Positions 25,422 to 34,727 are shown, numbered from the stretch's first letter. The stretch is 64,000 bases of DNA from an uncultured Verrucomicrobiae bacterium (GCA_951813855.1 OX638380.1:124001-188000); one strand, 5' to 3'. Made by a program: numbers and translations. Notes: generated from the sequence alone by a model not told the origin.

Positions 25422-26260
25422 GGAATCGGGCGGTGATACCGGGAAGGTTGGAATTGATAGAGCGGAAGACTGTCCTTCATCCCCGGAATATCATTGGTGT
25501 ATACCAGTTGGCCGCTGATCAGGGTTCGAAAGATTTTTTCTCGCCGACCGACCCGGTAATTCGCCAGGTTATCGCCGGAAGCGGTATCTACCGGCCAGCG
25601 AAAATGCAACCGAACCTCGTAAAGGTTGTCTCCGAGCCGGCGGGCCTTTTCGCGTTCGAAGGCTTCGACGGGGGAAGCGGCGGGGTCGGCGGGAAACGGC
25701 GGCAGGTAAGGCAACACGGTCACTTCGATCTGATAGGTAAAGACGTTATTGTCCCGGAAAACCTCGTCCTGTACCCGATCGGCCGCTTTGCCGCTGATCG
25801 AACGCATGATCGCGACCACCCGGTTTTCGACCCATTGCGGCTGACCGATGCCTTGGTCCACCCACTGCAGGGTCGGCGTCGACAACATGCCGATGATATA
25901 ACGACCGTTGATCAACTCGACATTCTTGCTCTTCTCGAAGAGGCGCGTTCCCCGGAGGCGACTTATGACGCGTCCCCCGCCCGGCTGTCGGCTCACCATC
26001 GAGATTTCTTCGACGTAATTGGTCAATTCGTTCAGCCCGAGTCCCCCGTTGCGGATGGCCTCCAGCAAATAGGAACCGTCCTGATTGACGATGGTCTCTT
26101 CCTTGTTATCCCGCTGCACTTGCAGCCCGGTGGGCAACACGCCGATAATCGCCACCAAAGCGAAAGCCACGATCGCGATCGAAAGCGCGATTTCCACCAT
26201 CGTGAACCCGCCTTCCGCTAGTCGCGGAGCGGCGCTATGGCCGTCGGTTCTCGGATTCAT
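25418..26260 (-). CDS. GspI/PilV-like minor pseudopilin, Verru_Chthon cassette protein B type
   Basis: A 280-residue prepilin-like protein. I start at the ATG at 26260, which overlaps the upstream stop in ATGA; the frame is open further upstream but that part lies inside the preceding gene. After 18 leader residues ending GG comes 'FTMVEIALSIAIVAFALVAI', with Glu at mature position 5, then 'GVLPTGLQVQRDNKEE', recalling PilV/GspI proteins. The C-terminal part is a soluble domain ending with Pro- and Arg-rich sequence. It sits second in the four-gene cassette. Confidence 0.8.
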   Translation of the reverse strand: MNPRTDGHSAAPRLAEGGFTMVEIALSIAIVAFALVAIIGVLPTGLQVQRDNKEETIVNQDGSYLLEAIRNGGLGLNELTNYVEEISMVSRQPGGGRVISRLRGTRLFEKSKNVELINGRYIIGMLSTPTLQWVDQGIGQPQWVENRVVAIMRSISGKAADRVQDEVFRDNNVFTYQIEVTVLPYLPPFPADPAASPVEAFEREKARRLGDNLYEVRLHFRWPVDTASGDNLANYRVGRREKIFRTLISGQLVYTNDIPGMKDSLPLYQFQPSRYHRPIP

Positions 26261-27048
26261 CGCGGTTGGGATTCGAGCATGCGGCCCCGGCCCGTCATTT
26301 GGTCCAGTTGCAAATAGTGACGATCGCCTCCCGAACGATCGACGATCCTCTGGTCGAGCTCTTGAGGCGGGTGAGTCGCGACGGCCCCGGAAGCGTCCCG
26401 TCTCCAATCCACGAGTCCCTCCAGGAACGTCACCACTTCGGTCACCCCGCCGGAAATCCGCCCTTGGGAATCGAAACTAATTACCGGCAACGAAATCGGC
26501 TGGCCGGTCTCGTCCGGAAACATGAGCCGTTCCCGCTGAAAAGGACGTGTCAATCCCGGCGTGTTAAGCCGTGTCAGGGTATCGACCGGAACGAACTTCC
26601 GAGGATCGAACATGACGCCCTCGGGCAGGAACTGCCAATCGGTCAAATACTCGGGGTTGGGCCGGCCGGGTTGGCTGCCGATTTGCCGTTTGGCGTAAAT
26701 AGCGTAGCCGGTATAGATATCGTCCCATAATTCCCGCACCCGATGACGAGTCTCCGGCAAGGGAAAGAACCGGTCCAAGTCGTCCGGACTCATCATGATT
26801 TCCGGCGACAAAAACACGAAATACACCGCCGTCCGATGATTGATGGCCATCATGCGGGCCAGAGCCAAGTCGTCGAGCAACTGCCGTTTCGTTCCGAGCA
26901 GCGCATTGGACTTGCCGAGTCCCTTCAGCGAAGGCAGGGCCAATGCGGTCAACAGGCCGATGATCGCGATCACCACCAACAACTCGATCAAGGTAAAACC
27001 TCGCCGGCGGCGGTTGCAATTCTTCGAGTTCATCGTTGCGGCGATCAT
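26257..27048 (-). CDS. GspH/FimT-like minor pseudopilin, Verru_Chthon cassette protein D type
   Basis: A 263-residue prepilin. The leader CNRRRRG precedes 'FTLIELLVVIAIIGLLTALAL', with Glu at mature position 5. The next helix, 'LDDLALARMMAINHRTAVYF', matches the GspH/FimT pattern of an Ala-rich helix followed by a short Val/Phe strand. Two ATGs (27048 and 27033) are possible; neither has a Shine-Dalgarno, and the shorter leader of 12 residues is equally good. It is first in the four-gene cassette and lies 9 bp after the upstream pilin gene. Its stop overlaps the next start. Confidence 0.8.
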   Translation of the reverse strand: MIAATMNSKNCNRRRRGFTLIELLVVIAIIGLLTALALPSLKGLGKSNALLGTKRQLLDDLALARMMAINHRTAVYFVFLSPEIMMSPDDLDRFFPLPETRHRVRELWDDIYTGYAIYAKRQIGSQPGRPNPEYLTDWQFLPEGVMFDPRKFVPVDTLTRLNTPGLTRPFQRERLMFPDETGQPISLPVISFDSQGRISGGVTEVVTFLEGLVDWRRDASGAVATHPPQELDQRIVDRSGGDRHYLQLDQMTGRGRMLESQPR

Positions 27049-27057
27049 CGGCCGTTT

Positions 27058-27861
27058 TTAGCGCGCCCAGCTCAGGATATTGTCTTTGTTGAAACCGGTC
27101 AGCGCGTTGACGGTACGGTCGATCCGGCCGTCCGGACCGAACGACCATACCATCGCCTGGCCGCGGAACTCATACAAATGGGGAATCTTCTCGCTCCGGA
27201 TCAAGCCGTTGAATCCGCTGCCCGGCTGATCCCGGCCCGAAACCCTGGCGTCGCTGTAAAAGCCGTCCAGGCAGCCGCCGTCGTAATCGAGGTCCAGAGT
27301 CACGATGTAAGGATTGACCCAAGGATCGCGCCACAGGAGAGTGTCGGGACTGACTCCCGGACTCAGATGGCTTTTGGCCAGAACCGATTCGTCCAGAAAG
27401 GGGATCTTCTGGTGATTGAGCGAATGGTTCGCGTTGAGCGTCGGGCGCCCGTTGGCGAACCGTTCCCGGTCCAGCAAGATCGCCATTAACGCCGCGTTGT
27501 TCGCGTTGAGTCCGCCGGGATTGAGATTGCCGACCGGATCCAAATCCACTCCCTGCTTATTCTTGAGCGGCAGGTTTCTCCGATTGAGGGTGCCGTAGGT
27601 GAAATCCGGGTTGCCCGGCGACAACTGTTTGCGGAACACCGGCGCGGTCGGCAGGAAATGATAGGTGTTCTCGTACTGGCTCACCGCCGCCTTGAGGATT
27701 TGCAAATCGTTCTTGGCGGAGGCCACTTTGGCCTTGACCTTGACGTTCGACAAGGCGGGCAACAACAAACTGGCCAAAATGCCGATAATGGCGATCACCA
27801 CGAGCAATTCGATCAAGGTGAACCCTCCCGGAGCGTCCCGGCTCGAGTCAGCGGCTTTCAT
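27058..27861 (-). CDS. Type IV pilin / GspG-like prepilin
   Basis: A 267-residue prepilin with leader ending GG, then 'FTLIELLVVIAIIGILASLL' (Glu at mature position 5), and a polar helix 'KAKVASAKNDLQILKAAVSQYE' that begins a GspG-like fold. The middle and C-terminal portions (Asn/Pro-rich, 'GFNGLIRSEK', 'FGPDGRID') resemble the GspG-type proteins common in Verrucomicrobiota. I use the ATG at 27861; an in-frame TTG at 27873 is less likely. The gene lies 25 bp after the previous pilin. It may be the major pseudopilin or one of two. Confidence 0.85.
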   Translation of the reverse strand: MKAADSSRDAPGGFTLIELLVVIAIIGILASLLLPALSNVKVKAKVASAKNDLQILKAAVSQYENTYHFLPTAPVFRKQLSPGNPDFTYGTLNRRNLPLKNKQGVDLDPVGNLNPGGLNANNAALMAILLDRERFANGRPTLNANHSLNHQKIPFLDESVLAKSHLSPGVSPDTLLWRDPWVNPYIVTLDLDYDGGCLDGFYSDARVSGRDQPGSGFNGLIRSEKIPHLYEFRGQAMVWSFGPDGRIDRTVNALTGFNKDNILSWAR

Positions 27862-27886
27862 AGATTGATGCAAAGCGATAGTTCGG

Positions 27887-28624
27887 TTACTGGTTGAGCG
27901 CCTTCGGTTCCCGATTCCAATTGTCGACGCGGTAGAGTTGACCGCCCGCCGGTACCAGAGCCCAAAGATCGAAACTGCGCTTGTTATGGACGGCTTGGCG
28001 GGTCGAAAGGTATTGCCACGGATTGACGATCTCCAACCGGTCGCTCGCCCCCCGGACGGGACGATAGGTTTCCAGTTCCCGGCCCGCCTGATCCCGGCCC
28101 GGCACCGGAGTCGCCGGCCAAGTGACCGGCGCTGCCAAGACGCTGACTTGCGGCGCCCCCCCGAGCGTCGCTACTTCCCGGTCGTTCAACTCGATGAACG
28201 ACCGGATCCCGTCGCGCCGGGGAGCCTGGTTCTGAAACCCGTCGACCCCGAAGAACCTCCGACAGTCCAGCTGCCGCAAGGCTCCCCCGCCCTGGCCGGA
28301 ACGATAGACGATTCCCCGGTCGGACTGGCCGAACCAAGTGCCGGTCAACTCGTAATACAGCTGATTGGTCACGGTATTGGCCGCCAAGCCGTCTGGAGTC
28401 AGAGCCCCGGGCGGATAATAACCGAGCGAAGCCTTGTAGCTTTCGATCGCCGTCTCCACCTTGCGCATCGCGCTTTGGACGCTCGCCACTTTTTTACGGC
28501 TGGAAGCCACGCCCGAAACGCCGACGATCAAGCCGGCCAAGATGCCGATGATCGCGATCACCACCAACAATTCGATCAAGGTGAACGCCCCCGGCGGCCG
28601 TGTTTCGAATCCTGCCCGTTTCAT
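27887..28624 (-). CDS. Type IV pilin / GspG-like prepilin
   Basis: A 245-residue prepilin with a 13-residue leader ending Gly-Ala, then 'FTLIELLVVIAIIGILAGLI' with Glu at mature position 5. The Ala before Phe replaces the usual Gly. The helix 'RKKVASVQSAMRKVETAIES' and 'YYPPGALTPDG' fit the GspG-like class. It is the first pilin gene after the ATPases and GspF, separated by 96 bp from gspF, the largest gap between the second PilB-type ATPase gene and the last pseudopilin gene. A possible extra promoter lies in that gap. Confidence 0.85.
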   Translation of the reverse strand: MKRAGFETRPPGAFTLIELLVVIAIIGILAGLIVGVSGVASSRKKVASVQSAMRKVETAIESYKASLGYYPPGALTPDGLAANTVTNQLYYELTGTWFGQSDRGIVYRSGQGGGALRQLDCRRFFGVDGFQNQAPRRDGIRSFIELNDREVATLGGAPQVSVLAAPVTWPATPVPGRDQAGRELETYRPVRGASDRLEIVNPWQYLSTRQAVHNKRSFDLWALVPAGGQLYRVDNWNREPKALNQ

Positions 28625-28642
28625 TCGCTGCTTCTTTCAGGA

Positions 28643-28658
28643 GAAACTATCGTGCCAA
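28643..28658 (-). promoter_or_regulatory. Weak sigma-54-like promoter candidate upstream of the pilin gene
   Basis: On the minus strand the gap before the pilin reads TTGGCACG-ATAG-TTTC. The -24 element (TGGCACG) is a full match and the spacing is right, but the -12 element has TTTC where TTGC is expected. The predicted start would leave a leader of only about 7 nt. Sigma-54 control of pilin genes is known in other bacteria; here it is a weak candidate. Confidence 0.25.
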
Positions 28659-28720
28659 ATTAGGTTGAAATCACCAAAAAATTAGCTTTTTTGCCGTCGT
28701 TCCCCGCTTTTTTCCGCCGA

Positions 28721-30001
28721 TCATTTGCTGAGACCGTCGATCAGACCGATCAGCGGCAAAAACAACGCGATCACGATACTGCCCACGACGACCGCTAAAA
28801 ACACGATCAGGATCGGTTCCAGCAAGGAAGTCATGGCGGCCACCGCGTTATCCACTTCCTCGTCGTAATTGTCCGCCACCCGCATCAACATCTCGGGCAA
28901 GGCGCCCGTCTGTTCGCCTACGTCCACCATGCTGATGACCATGGGCGGAAACACCTTGGACTGATCCAGCGGAGTGGTAATGGTTTCCCCCTCTTTCACG
29001 CTCTCGTGTACGAGCGTCACGGCATGGGTGATAACGACGTTGCCGGTGGTTTCCCGGACGATGGTCAAGGCTTGCAAAATGGGCACCCCGCTGCTGACCA
29101 GCGTCCCCAAGGTCCGGGTGAACCGGGAAATCGCGACTTTGCTGATCACCGGACCCAACACCGGAACGACCAACTTGAACTTGTCCCAGATCCAACGCCC
29201 GCTCCGCGTCTTGATCACCAGCCAAAACACCATGAAACAGCCGATCACGATCGAGCTGGTCTGGAGGAAATTCTCGGCAATCATGTTGCTGAGGTCGAGC
29301 ACGAAGGCGGTGAATTCCGGAAGTGATTCGCCGTCGAGCATATCGGAAAAAACCTGCTCGAACTTGGGCACCACGTAAACCATCAACAGGCCGACGATGC
29401 CCACGGCCACCGTGATGACCGCGGCGGGATAGAACATGGCGGAGATGACCTTGCCCTTGATCTTCTCCGCTTTCTCCATGAACTCGGCCAACCGGTTGAG
29501 CACGACCTCCAGCACGCCGCCCATCTCGCCGGCCTTGACCATGTTGACGAACAGCTTGTTGAACACCTTGGGATGATGGGACAAGGCTTCGGAGAACGTG
29601 CTGCCGCCTTCGATGCTGTCCCCCAATTCGCCGATGATTCGCTTGAGATTGACGTTTTTTTCCTGCTTGGACAGCACTCTCAGGCCGCGCAACAACGGCA
29701 ACCCCGCGTCGACCAACGTCGCCAATTGGCGGGTGAAGGTGGTCAGTACCTTGGCCTTGACGCGCCCCCCCAATCCGGGAATTTGCAAATTGATGGAGCC
29801 GAGACTCCGCTTGGGCTTCTTGCCCGGCACCTGGCGGCTTTCGCCGGCTTTCGCTTTCTCCTCGACGGCCTCCGTCACCTTGGTGGGGAAATACTGCATG
29901 TCCTTGAGGCGGCTGATGGCCTCGTTCTGACTGCCCACCTCCAGCGTGCCCCGCAGTTCTTTTCCGCGGAGGTCCATCGCGACGTAGTTGAACTTAGACA
30001 T
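28721..30001 (-). CDS. Type IV pilus / type II secretion inner-membrane platform protein (PilC/GspF)
   Basis: A 426-residue polytopic protein of the PilC/GspF family, the inner-membrane platform that couples assembly ATPases to pilin polymerisation. It begins 'KFNYVAMDLRGKELRG', typical of the family, and has two related halves, each with 'FTRQLATLVDAGLPL' or 'FTRTLGTLVSSGVPI'. Membrane helices lie near the middle ('AVITVAVGIVGLLMVYVV') and the C-terminus ('PILIVFLAVVVGSIVIALF'). Length is normal. It begins 7 bp after the ATPase stop, with AGAGAG just upstream. Confidence 0.95.
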   Translation of the reverse strand: MSKFNYVAMDLRGKELRGTLEVGSQNEAISRLKDMQYFPTKVTEAVEEKAKAGESRQVPGKKPKRSLGSINLQIPGLGGRVKAKVLTTFTRQLATLVDAGLPLLRGLRVLSKQEKNVNLKRIIGELGDSIEGGSTFSEALSHHPKVFNKLFVNMVKAGEMGGVLEVVLNRLAEFMEKAEKIKGKVISAMFYPAAVITVAVGIVGLLMVYVVPKFEQVFSDMLDGESLPEFTAFVLDLSNMIAENFLQTSSIVIGCFMVFWLVIKTRSGRWIWDKFKLVVPVLGPVISKVAISRFTRTLGTLVSSGVPILQALTIVRETTGNVVITHAVTLVHESVKEGETITTPLDQSKVFPPMVISMVDVGEQTGALPEMLMRVADNYDEEVDNAVAAMTSLLEPILIVFLAVVVGSIVIALFLPLIGLIDGLSK

Positions 30002-30008
30002 GCGCTCT

Positions 30009-31727
30009 CTAGGTGTATTTCAGCACTTCTTCGATCGTCGTGACGCCCTCGAAGACACTTCGCAATCCGTCGTCTCTCAGGGTCATCATGCCCTCCTCCA
30101 CCGCTTTATGTTTCAGCACCATGGAGGGAGCCCGCTCGTTGATCAACGACCGAATGCTGTCGGTTACCCGCAACAATTCGAAAATGCCCTTGCGGCCCCG
30201 ATACCCGGAATCGTTGCAATCGTGACACCCTTTCCCGTAGTGAAACGATTTATCGCCGATATCATTAGGCGAAAGATTCAGGTGATTCAACTGGGTTTCG
30301 GTCGGTTCGAACGGCGTTTTGCAGCGGGCGCAGATCGTGCGGACCAAACGTTGCCCCATTACCCCCACCAGAGTCGAAGACACCAAAAAAGGTTCTACGC
30401 CCATGTCGGTCAAGCGCGTCACAGTGCCCGGAGCGTCGTTGGTGTGCAGCGTGCTCAAGACCAAGTGACCGGTCAATGACGCCTGGATAGCGATCTGGGA
30501 GGTCTCCAGATCGCGCATTTCCCCGACCATGATTATGTCCGGGTCCTGACGCAAGAAAGCGCGCAGTCCGGCCGCGAAAGTCATTCCCACCGATTCCTTG
30601 ACCGGGACTTGCATGATGCCCTCGATATCGAATTCGACCGGGTCTTCGACGGTGAGCAGTTTGGAGCCGGGACGATTGACGCGGCGCAAACAGGAATAGA
30701 GCGTCGTGGTCTTGCCGCAGCCGGTCGGACCGGTCACGACGAAAATCCCGTTGGGTTGATCGATGGTCTTTTGGGTATACTCCAGAATCTCCTGCGGGAA
30801 ACCGAGACTTTCCAGTTCCAAGGTGACCGCCGTCCGGTCCAGCACGCGCAACACGACCGATTCTCCCCACGACGTCGGTAACGTGGAAACGCGCAGATCC
30901 ACCTGCCGTCCGCTCAACTGCACCGTAATGCGTCCGTCCTGAGGCAACCGGCGTTCCGAGATGTTGAGGTTGGACATGATCTTAATACGCGAAGCGATCG
31001 GCATGGCCAACGACGAAGGCGGCGGCGTCATCTCGTAAAGGGCGCCGTCTACCCGGTAGCGGATCTTGTATTCGTTTTCGAACGGTTCGAAATGGATATC
31101 GCTCGCCCGGTCCTGGACCGCCTGGGTCAGCACGAGATTGACGAATTTGACGATCGGCGATTGATGAAAATCCTTCGACAAATCCAAGGCGTCATCGGAG
31201 ATCTGGACGATTTCCTTGCCGTCAAAGGCGTCCGCTTCCACGCCTAACTCCTCGAGAATTTCGGCGATGCCGCTTTCGATATCGATCCCGCCGCCGCCGT
31301 AGGCCGCGTGGATCGCCTCCTCGACGGCGGCCGGGTCGGCGACCACCATCTGGATCGGAAAGGGAATGACGAATCCCATCTCGTCGATCCGGGAAGGGTC
31401 GAGAGGGTCGGCCAGTGCCACTTTCAATACCCCGTCTTCCAAAGCCGCCGGCACACAACGGAAATTCTTTGCGGTTTCCGCCGAGACGATTTCCTTCAAT
31501 TCGTCGGTGACCGTCTCGTTGGTTATCTCGACCACCTCGGCGCCCATATGATTGGCGATGGCCTGCAAGAGCGTATCCCGATCCAGGATGCCGAGCTCCT
31601 GCACGATCTGAAAGGCGGGACGATCGTTTTTCGCGAGCTCCTGAGCGGCCTCCTCGAGCTGCAAATCGTCGATCAACGACTGTTCTCGCAGGAGATCGAG
31701 CAAGGGATGGGAAGCGGAATCTGCCAT
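30009..31727 (-). CDS. PilB/GspE-type assembly ATPase (copy 1)
   Basis: A 572-residue extension ATPase of the PilB/GspE family. The N-terminal ~160 residues match the GspE N-terminal (MshEN-like) region. The core has Walker A 'GPTGCGKTT' with Lys339, Asp and His box motifs ('ITVEDPVEF'-like 'LLTVEDPVEF', 'LRQDPDIIMVGEMRD'), and 'TGHLVLSTLHTNDA'. A CxxC pair (CARC and CHDC) forms the usual zinc site. It powers polymerisation of the pilus or pseudopilus. It lies between pilT and gspF, 15 bp and 7 bp away. A second PilB-type gene lies upstream. Confidence 0.95.
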   Translation of the reverse strand: MADSASHPLLDLLREQSLIDDLQLEEAAQELAKNDRPAFQIVQELGILDRDTLLQAIANHMGAEVVEITNETVTDELKEIVSAETAKNFRCVPAALEDGVLKVALADPLDPSRIDEMGFVIPFPIQMVVADPAAVEEAIHAAYGGGGIDIESGIAEILEELGVEADAFDGKEIVQISDDALDLSKDFHQSPIVKFVNLVLTQAVQDRASDIHFEPFENEYKIRYRVDGALYEMTPPPSSLAMPIASRIKIMSNLNISERRLPQDGRITVQLSGRQVDLRVSTLPTSWGESVVLRVLDRTAVTLELESLGFPQEILEYTQKTIDQPNGIFVVTGPTGCGKTTTLYSCLRRVNRPGSKLLTVEDPVEFDIEGIMQVPVKESVGMTFAAGLRAFLRQDPDIIMVGEMRDLETSQIAIQASLTGHLVLSTLHTNDAPGTVTRLTDMGVEPFLVSSTLVGVMGQRLVRTICARCKTPFEPTETQLNHLNLSPNDIGDKSFHYGKGCHDCNDSGYRGRKGIFELLRVTDSIRSLINERAPSMVLKHKAVEEGMMTLRDDGLRSVFEGVTTIEEVLKYT

Positions 31728-31742
31728 GATCCTCGAATTCGG

Positions 31743-32873
31743 CTACGCTCTTACCGCTTCCTCCTCCGCCCGAGCCTCGGCCTGAGCGGCCGCCGCCATC
31801 GCATCCTGCACCTCCTCCAATTTACTCATGATCGTCGCCGGATCCTGAGCCTTGGTGATCACTTCCTCCTCCGAAATGATTCCCTGAGAAAATTTATCCA
31901 ACAGAAAACTGTCCAACGTGACCATGCCGTATTTGGCGCCCGTCTGAATGTCCGAGTTGATGCGGAAGGTCTTGTTGTCCCGGATCAGGGCGGCGATGGA
32001 AGGGGTGTTGATCATGACTTCGAAAACGGCGACCCGGCCGGGCTTGTCGGAACGGGGCAGCAGCAACTGCGAAATCACCGATTGCAGCACGGTCGACAAC
32101 TGGATCCGGATCATTTCTTGCTGATTGGTCGGAAACGCGTTGACCAAGCGATCAATCGTCTTGGCGGCGCCGGTGGTATGCAGGGTGCCGAACACCAAGT
32201 GACCGGTTTCCGCGGCGGTAATCGCCGCTTCGATCGTTTCCAAATCCCGCATCTCTCCCACCAGGATCACGTCTGGATCCTGACGAAGCGCCCGGCGCAA
32301 GGCCTCGCCGAAACTCGGCACGTCCACGTGCACCTCTCGTTGCGTCACCACGGACTTCTTGTGCGTGTGGTAGTACTCGATCGGATCCTCCACCGTGATC
32401 AAGTGAACGTCCTCGCGTTCCTCGTTAAGGATATTGAGCATCGAGGCCAGGGTCGTGCTCTTGCCCGAACCGGTCGGCCCGGTAACCAACACCAGGCCTC
32501 GAGGCTTATACAGCAATTCCTTGATCGAGGGTGGAATGCCGATCTGTTCCATCGTCAGCAGCGTGCTGGGAATCTGCCGCAAGACCATGGCGTAATCGCC
32601 TCTTTCCTTGAAGACACTCACGCGGAACCGCGCGATGTCCCCGAACGCGAACGCGTAATCCGAACCGCCGTGCTCGCGGACCTGCTGAATCTGATCTTCC
32701 GAGGTAGTGCTCTGCACCAAATCCTCGACGTCTTCTTTCGCGAGCTTGGGGCCCTCGACCTTGTGCAAGGTGCCGTGTACGCGGATGGTCGGAGGGATTC
32801 CGACGCGGACATGGAGATCCGACGCCCCCTCGGAGACCACCAATTGCAGTAGGTCTGACATCTGATACGACAT
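31743..32873 (-). CDS. pilT: Twitching-motility / retraction ATPase PilT
   Basis: A 376-residue PilT-type ATPase. It lacks the long PilB N-terminal region and zinc cysteines. It carries 'GASDLHVRVG', Walker A 'GPTGSGKSTT' with Lys138, 'ITVEDPIEY', 'LRQDPDVILVGEMRD', 'GHLVFGTLHTTGAAKT' and 'RLVNAFP', all typical of retraction ATPases. Its presence suggests a dynamic fibre, as in type IV pili rather than a classical type II system. An Ala/Glu-rich tail follows the core. Start ATG at 32873, 40 bp after the upstream ATPase. Confidence 0.94.
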   Translation of the reverse strand: MSYQMSDLLQLVVSEGASDLHVRVGIPPTIRVHGTLHKVEGPKLAKEDVEDLVQSTTSEDQIQQVREHGGSDYAFAFGDIARFRVSVFKERGDYAMVLRQIPSTLLTMEQIGIPPSIKELLYKPRGLVLVTGPTGSGKSTTLASMLNILNEEREDVHLITVEDPIEYYHTHKKSVVTQREVHVDVPSFGEALRRALRQDPDVILVGEMRDLETIEAAITAAETGHLVFGTLHTTGAAKTIDRLVNAFPTNQQEMIRIQLSTVLQSVISQLLLPRSDKPGRVAVFEVMINTPSIAALIRDNKTFRINSDIQTGAKYGMVTLDSFLLDKFSQGIISEEEVITKAQDPATIMSKLEEVQDAMAAAAQAEARAEEEAVRA

Positions 32874-32913
32874 AACCGGTCAGCGAGCTCGTGCTTTCAT
32901 CGTCATGGGTCCG

Positions 32914-34626
32914 TTATCCCTCATCCGTCACCGTCACCCGCAGCACCTCGGCGACCGAAGTCTGCCCCGCGATCACTTTGCGGGCGCCGTCTTCCCTCAA
33001 GGTGCGCATCCCCAATTCTCGGGCCTTGGCCCTTAGGGTCGAAACCGGCGCCTTGTCGTAAATCAATTTCCGGGCGTCGTCGTCGAGCACGAAAACTTCG
33101 AAGATCCCGAAGCGGCCCCGATAACCTGTGCTATTGCACTTGGGACAACCCTCGCCTTGGCGGTAATTCGATTCGTCGACCGCGGCGGCGTCGATGCCGA
33201 TGCTGTTCAACTCGGAGTCGGCCGGTTCGTAGGGAGCCGCACAACCGGCGCACAGGCGCCGCACCAACCGTTGCGCCATCATGGCCCGGGTCGAAGAGGC
33301 CACCAGAAAAGGCTTGATGCCGATGTCCACCAACCGGGTCACCGCGCTGGGCGCGTCGTTGGTATGCAACGTCGAGAAAACCAGATGGCCGGTAAGCGAA
33401 GCGTTGATGGCGATGGTCGCCGTTTCCAAGTCGCGGATTTCTCCCAGCATGATGATGTTGGGAGACTGACGCAGCATCGCCCGCAAGGCGTGAGCGAAAC
33501 TCAACCCTACGGACTCGTTCACTTGCACCTGATTGATGCCGTCCAACTGGTACTCTACCGGATCCTCCACGGTAATGATCTTGCGGTCCGGCCGGTTGAT
33601 AAAATGCAGGCAAGAATAGAGCGTGGTCGTTTTCCCCGAGCCGGTCGGGCCGGTTACCAGCAGAATGCCGTCTGGCAAAGCGATCAACCGTTCGAAACGC
33701 GCCTGATCGTCGGAAAAGAAACCTAACTCCGCTAACCCCAGGCGCAATCCCGACTTGTCCAAAATACGCATGACGATACTTTCCCCGTGGGTCGTCGGAA
33801 CGCAGGAAACGCGCAAGTCGACCGTCTTTCCTTCGCCGACAGCCGTATTGATGCGTCCGTCCTGGGGAATTCTCCGTTCGGAGATGGACATGTTCGATTG
33901 GATCTTCAATCGCGAAATCACCGAAGCCTGCAACGCCTTGGGCGGGCTCTTGATTTCGTGCAGCACCCCGTCAATGCGATAACGCACCCGAAAGGTGTTC
34001 GCCATCGGTTCCAGGTGAATGTCTGAAGCGCGCGAATTATAGGCGTCGACGATGAGTTGATTGACTAACTTGATGATCGGCGCATCGGCTTCCACATCGA
34101 TCCCGTCGTCCGCCTCCAAAGCGCCTAGCCCACCGATATCCACCTCCCCCTCAGTGATATCCTGAATCATTTTACCGACCGAGTCTTCGCGCTGTCGGCC
34201 GTAGTACCGCCCGATGGCCTCTTCGATCTCCGTCTCGCTGGCGACTCGAATCTCGACCTGCTTGTCCAGGGCGACCTGCAAGCCGTCGATGGTCTCCAAA
34301 TCCGAAGGATCGCTTAACACCATGGTGATGGTGTCCTCCGATTGATAGATGGGAATGGCCTTGTAACGCCGAACGACGTTTCGGGGCACGGCGGCGATCA
34401 CGTCGTCGGCCAGCTTCATCGCCGCGAGTTCCACCACCTCCGCCCCGGCTTGCGCGGCCTTGGCGGTGGTCACGCTTTCAGCCATCAACTCGCCCCGGGC
34501 GACCAAGGTATCGATCACCCCTTCACTGTCCGCTTCGACGTCGGATCGCACCTCGCCCACTTGCTCGGAGGTGAGCAATCCCATATCGACGAGCGTGTCG
34601 ATCAGATAATCGTCTTTAACTGCCAC
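32914..34626 (-). CDS. PilB/GspE-type assembly ATPase (copy 2)
   Basis: A 570-residue second PilB/GspE-type ATPase. It has the N-terminal MshEN-like region, Walker A 'GPTGSGKTTT' with Lys332, 'ITVEDPVEYQLDGI', 'LRQSPNIIMLGEIRD' and the zinc pairs CAGC and CPKC. The start is GTG at 34626, preceded by AGGA. It is clearly paralogous to the other PilB gene (same domain order and motifs) but well diverged, so the two probably serve different fibres or steps. It heads the ATPase group, about 100 bp after the TPR gene. Confidence 0.94.
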   Translation of the reverse strand: MAVKDDYLIDTLVDMGLLTSEQVGEVRSDVEADSEGVIDTLVARGELMAESVTTAKAAQAGAEVVELAAMKLADDVIAAVPRNVVRRYKAIPIYQSEDTITMVLSDPSDLETIDGLQVALDKQVEIRVASETEIEEAIGRYYGRQREDSVGKMIQDITEGEVDIGGLGALEADDGIDVEADAPIIKLVNQLIVDAYNSRASDIHLEPMANTFRVRYRIDGVLHEIKSPPKALQASVISRLKIQSNMSISERRIPQDGRINTAVGEGKTVDLRVSCVPTTHGESIVMRILDKSGLRLGLAELGFFSDDQARFERLIALPDGILLVTGPTGSGKTTTLYSCLHFINRPDRKIITVEDPVEYQLDGINQVQVNESVGLSFAHALRAMLRQSPNIIMLGEIRDLETATIAINASLTGHLVFSTLHTNDAPSAVTRLVDIGIKPFLVASSTRAMMAQRLVRRLCAGCAAPYEPADSELNSIGIDAAAVDESNYRQGEGCPKCNSTGYRGRFGIFEVFVLDDDARKLIYDKAPVSTLRAKARELGMRTLREDGARKVIAGQTSVAEVLRVTVTDEG

Positions 34627-34727
34627 TGAATCCTAAGTCCCTCCAACCAGGGCGCATCCCCCGAAAATGGGAAAGGGAGATTGTAGGGAGAACGCGACGA
34701 ATGTCAACGATCGGAAATATCGCACGG

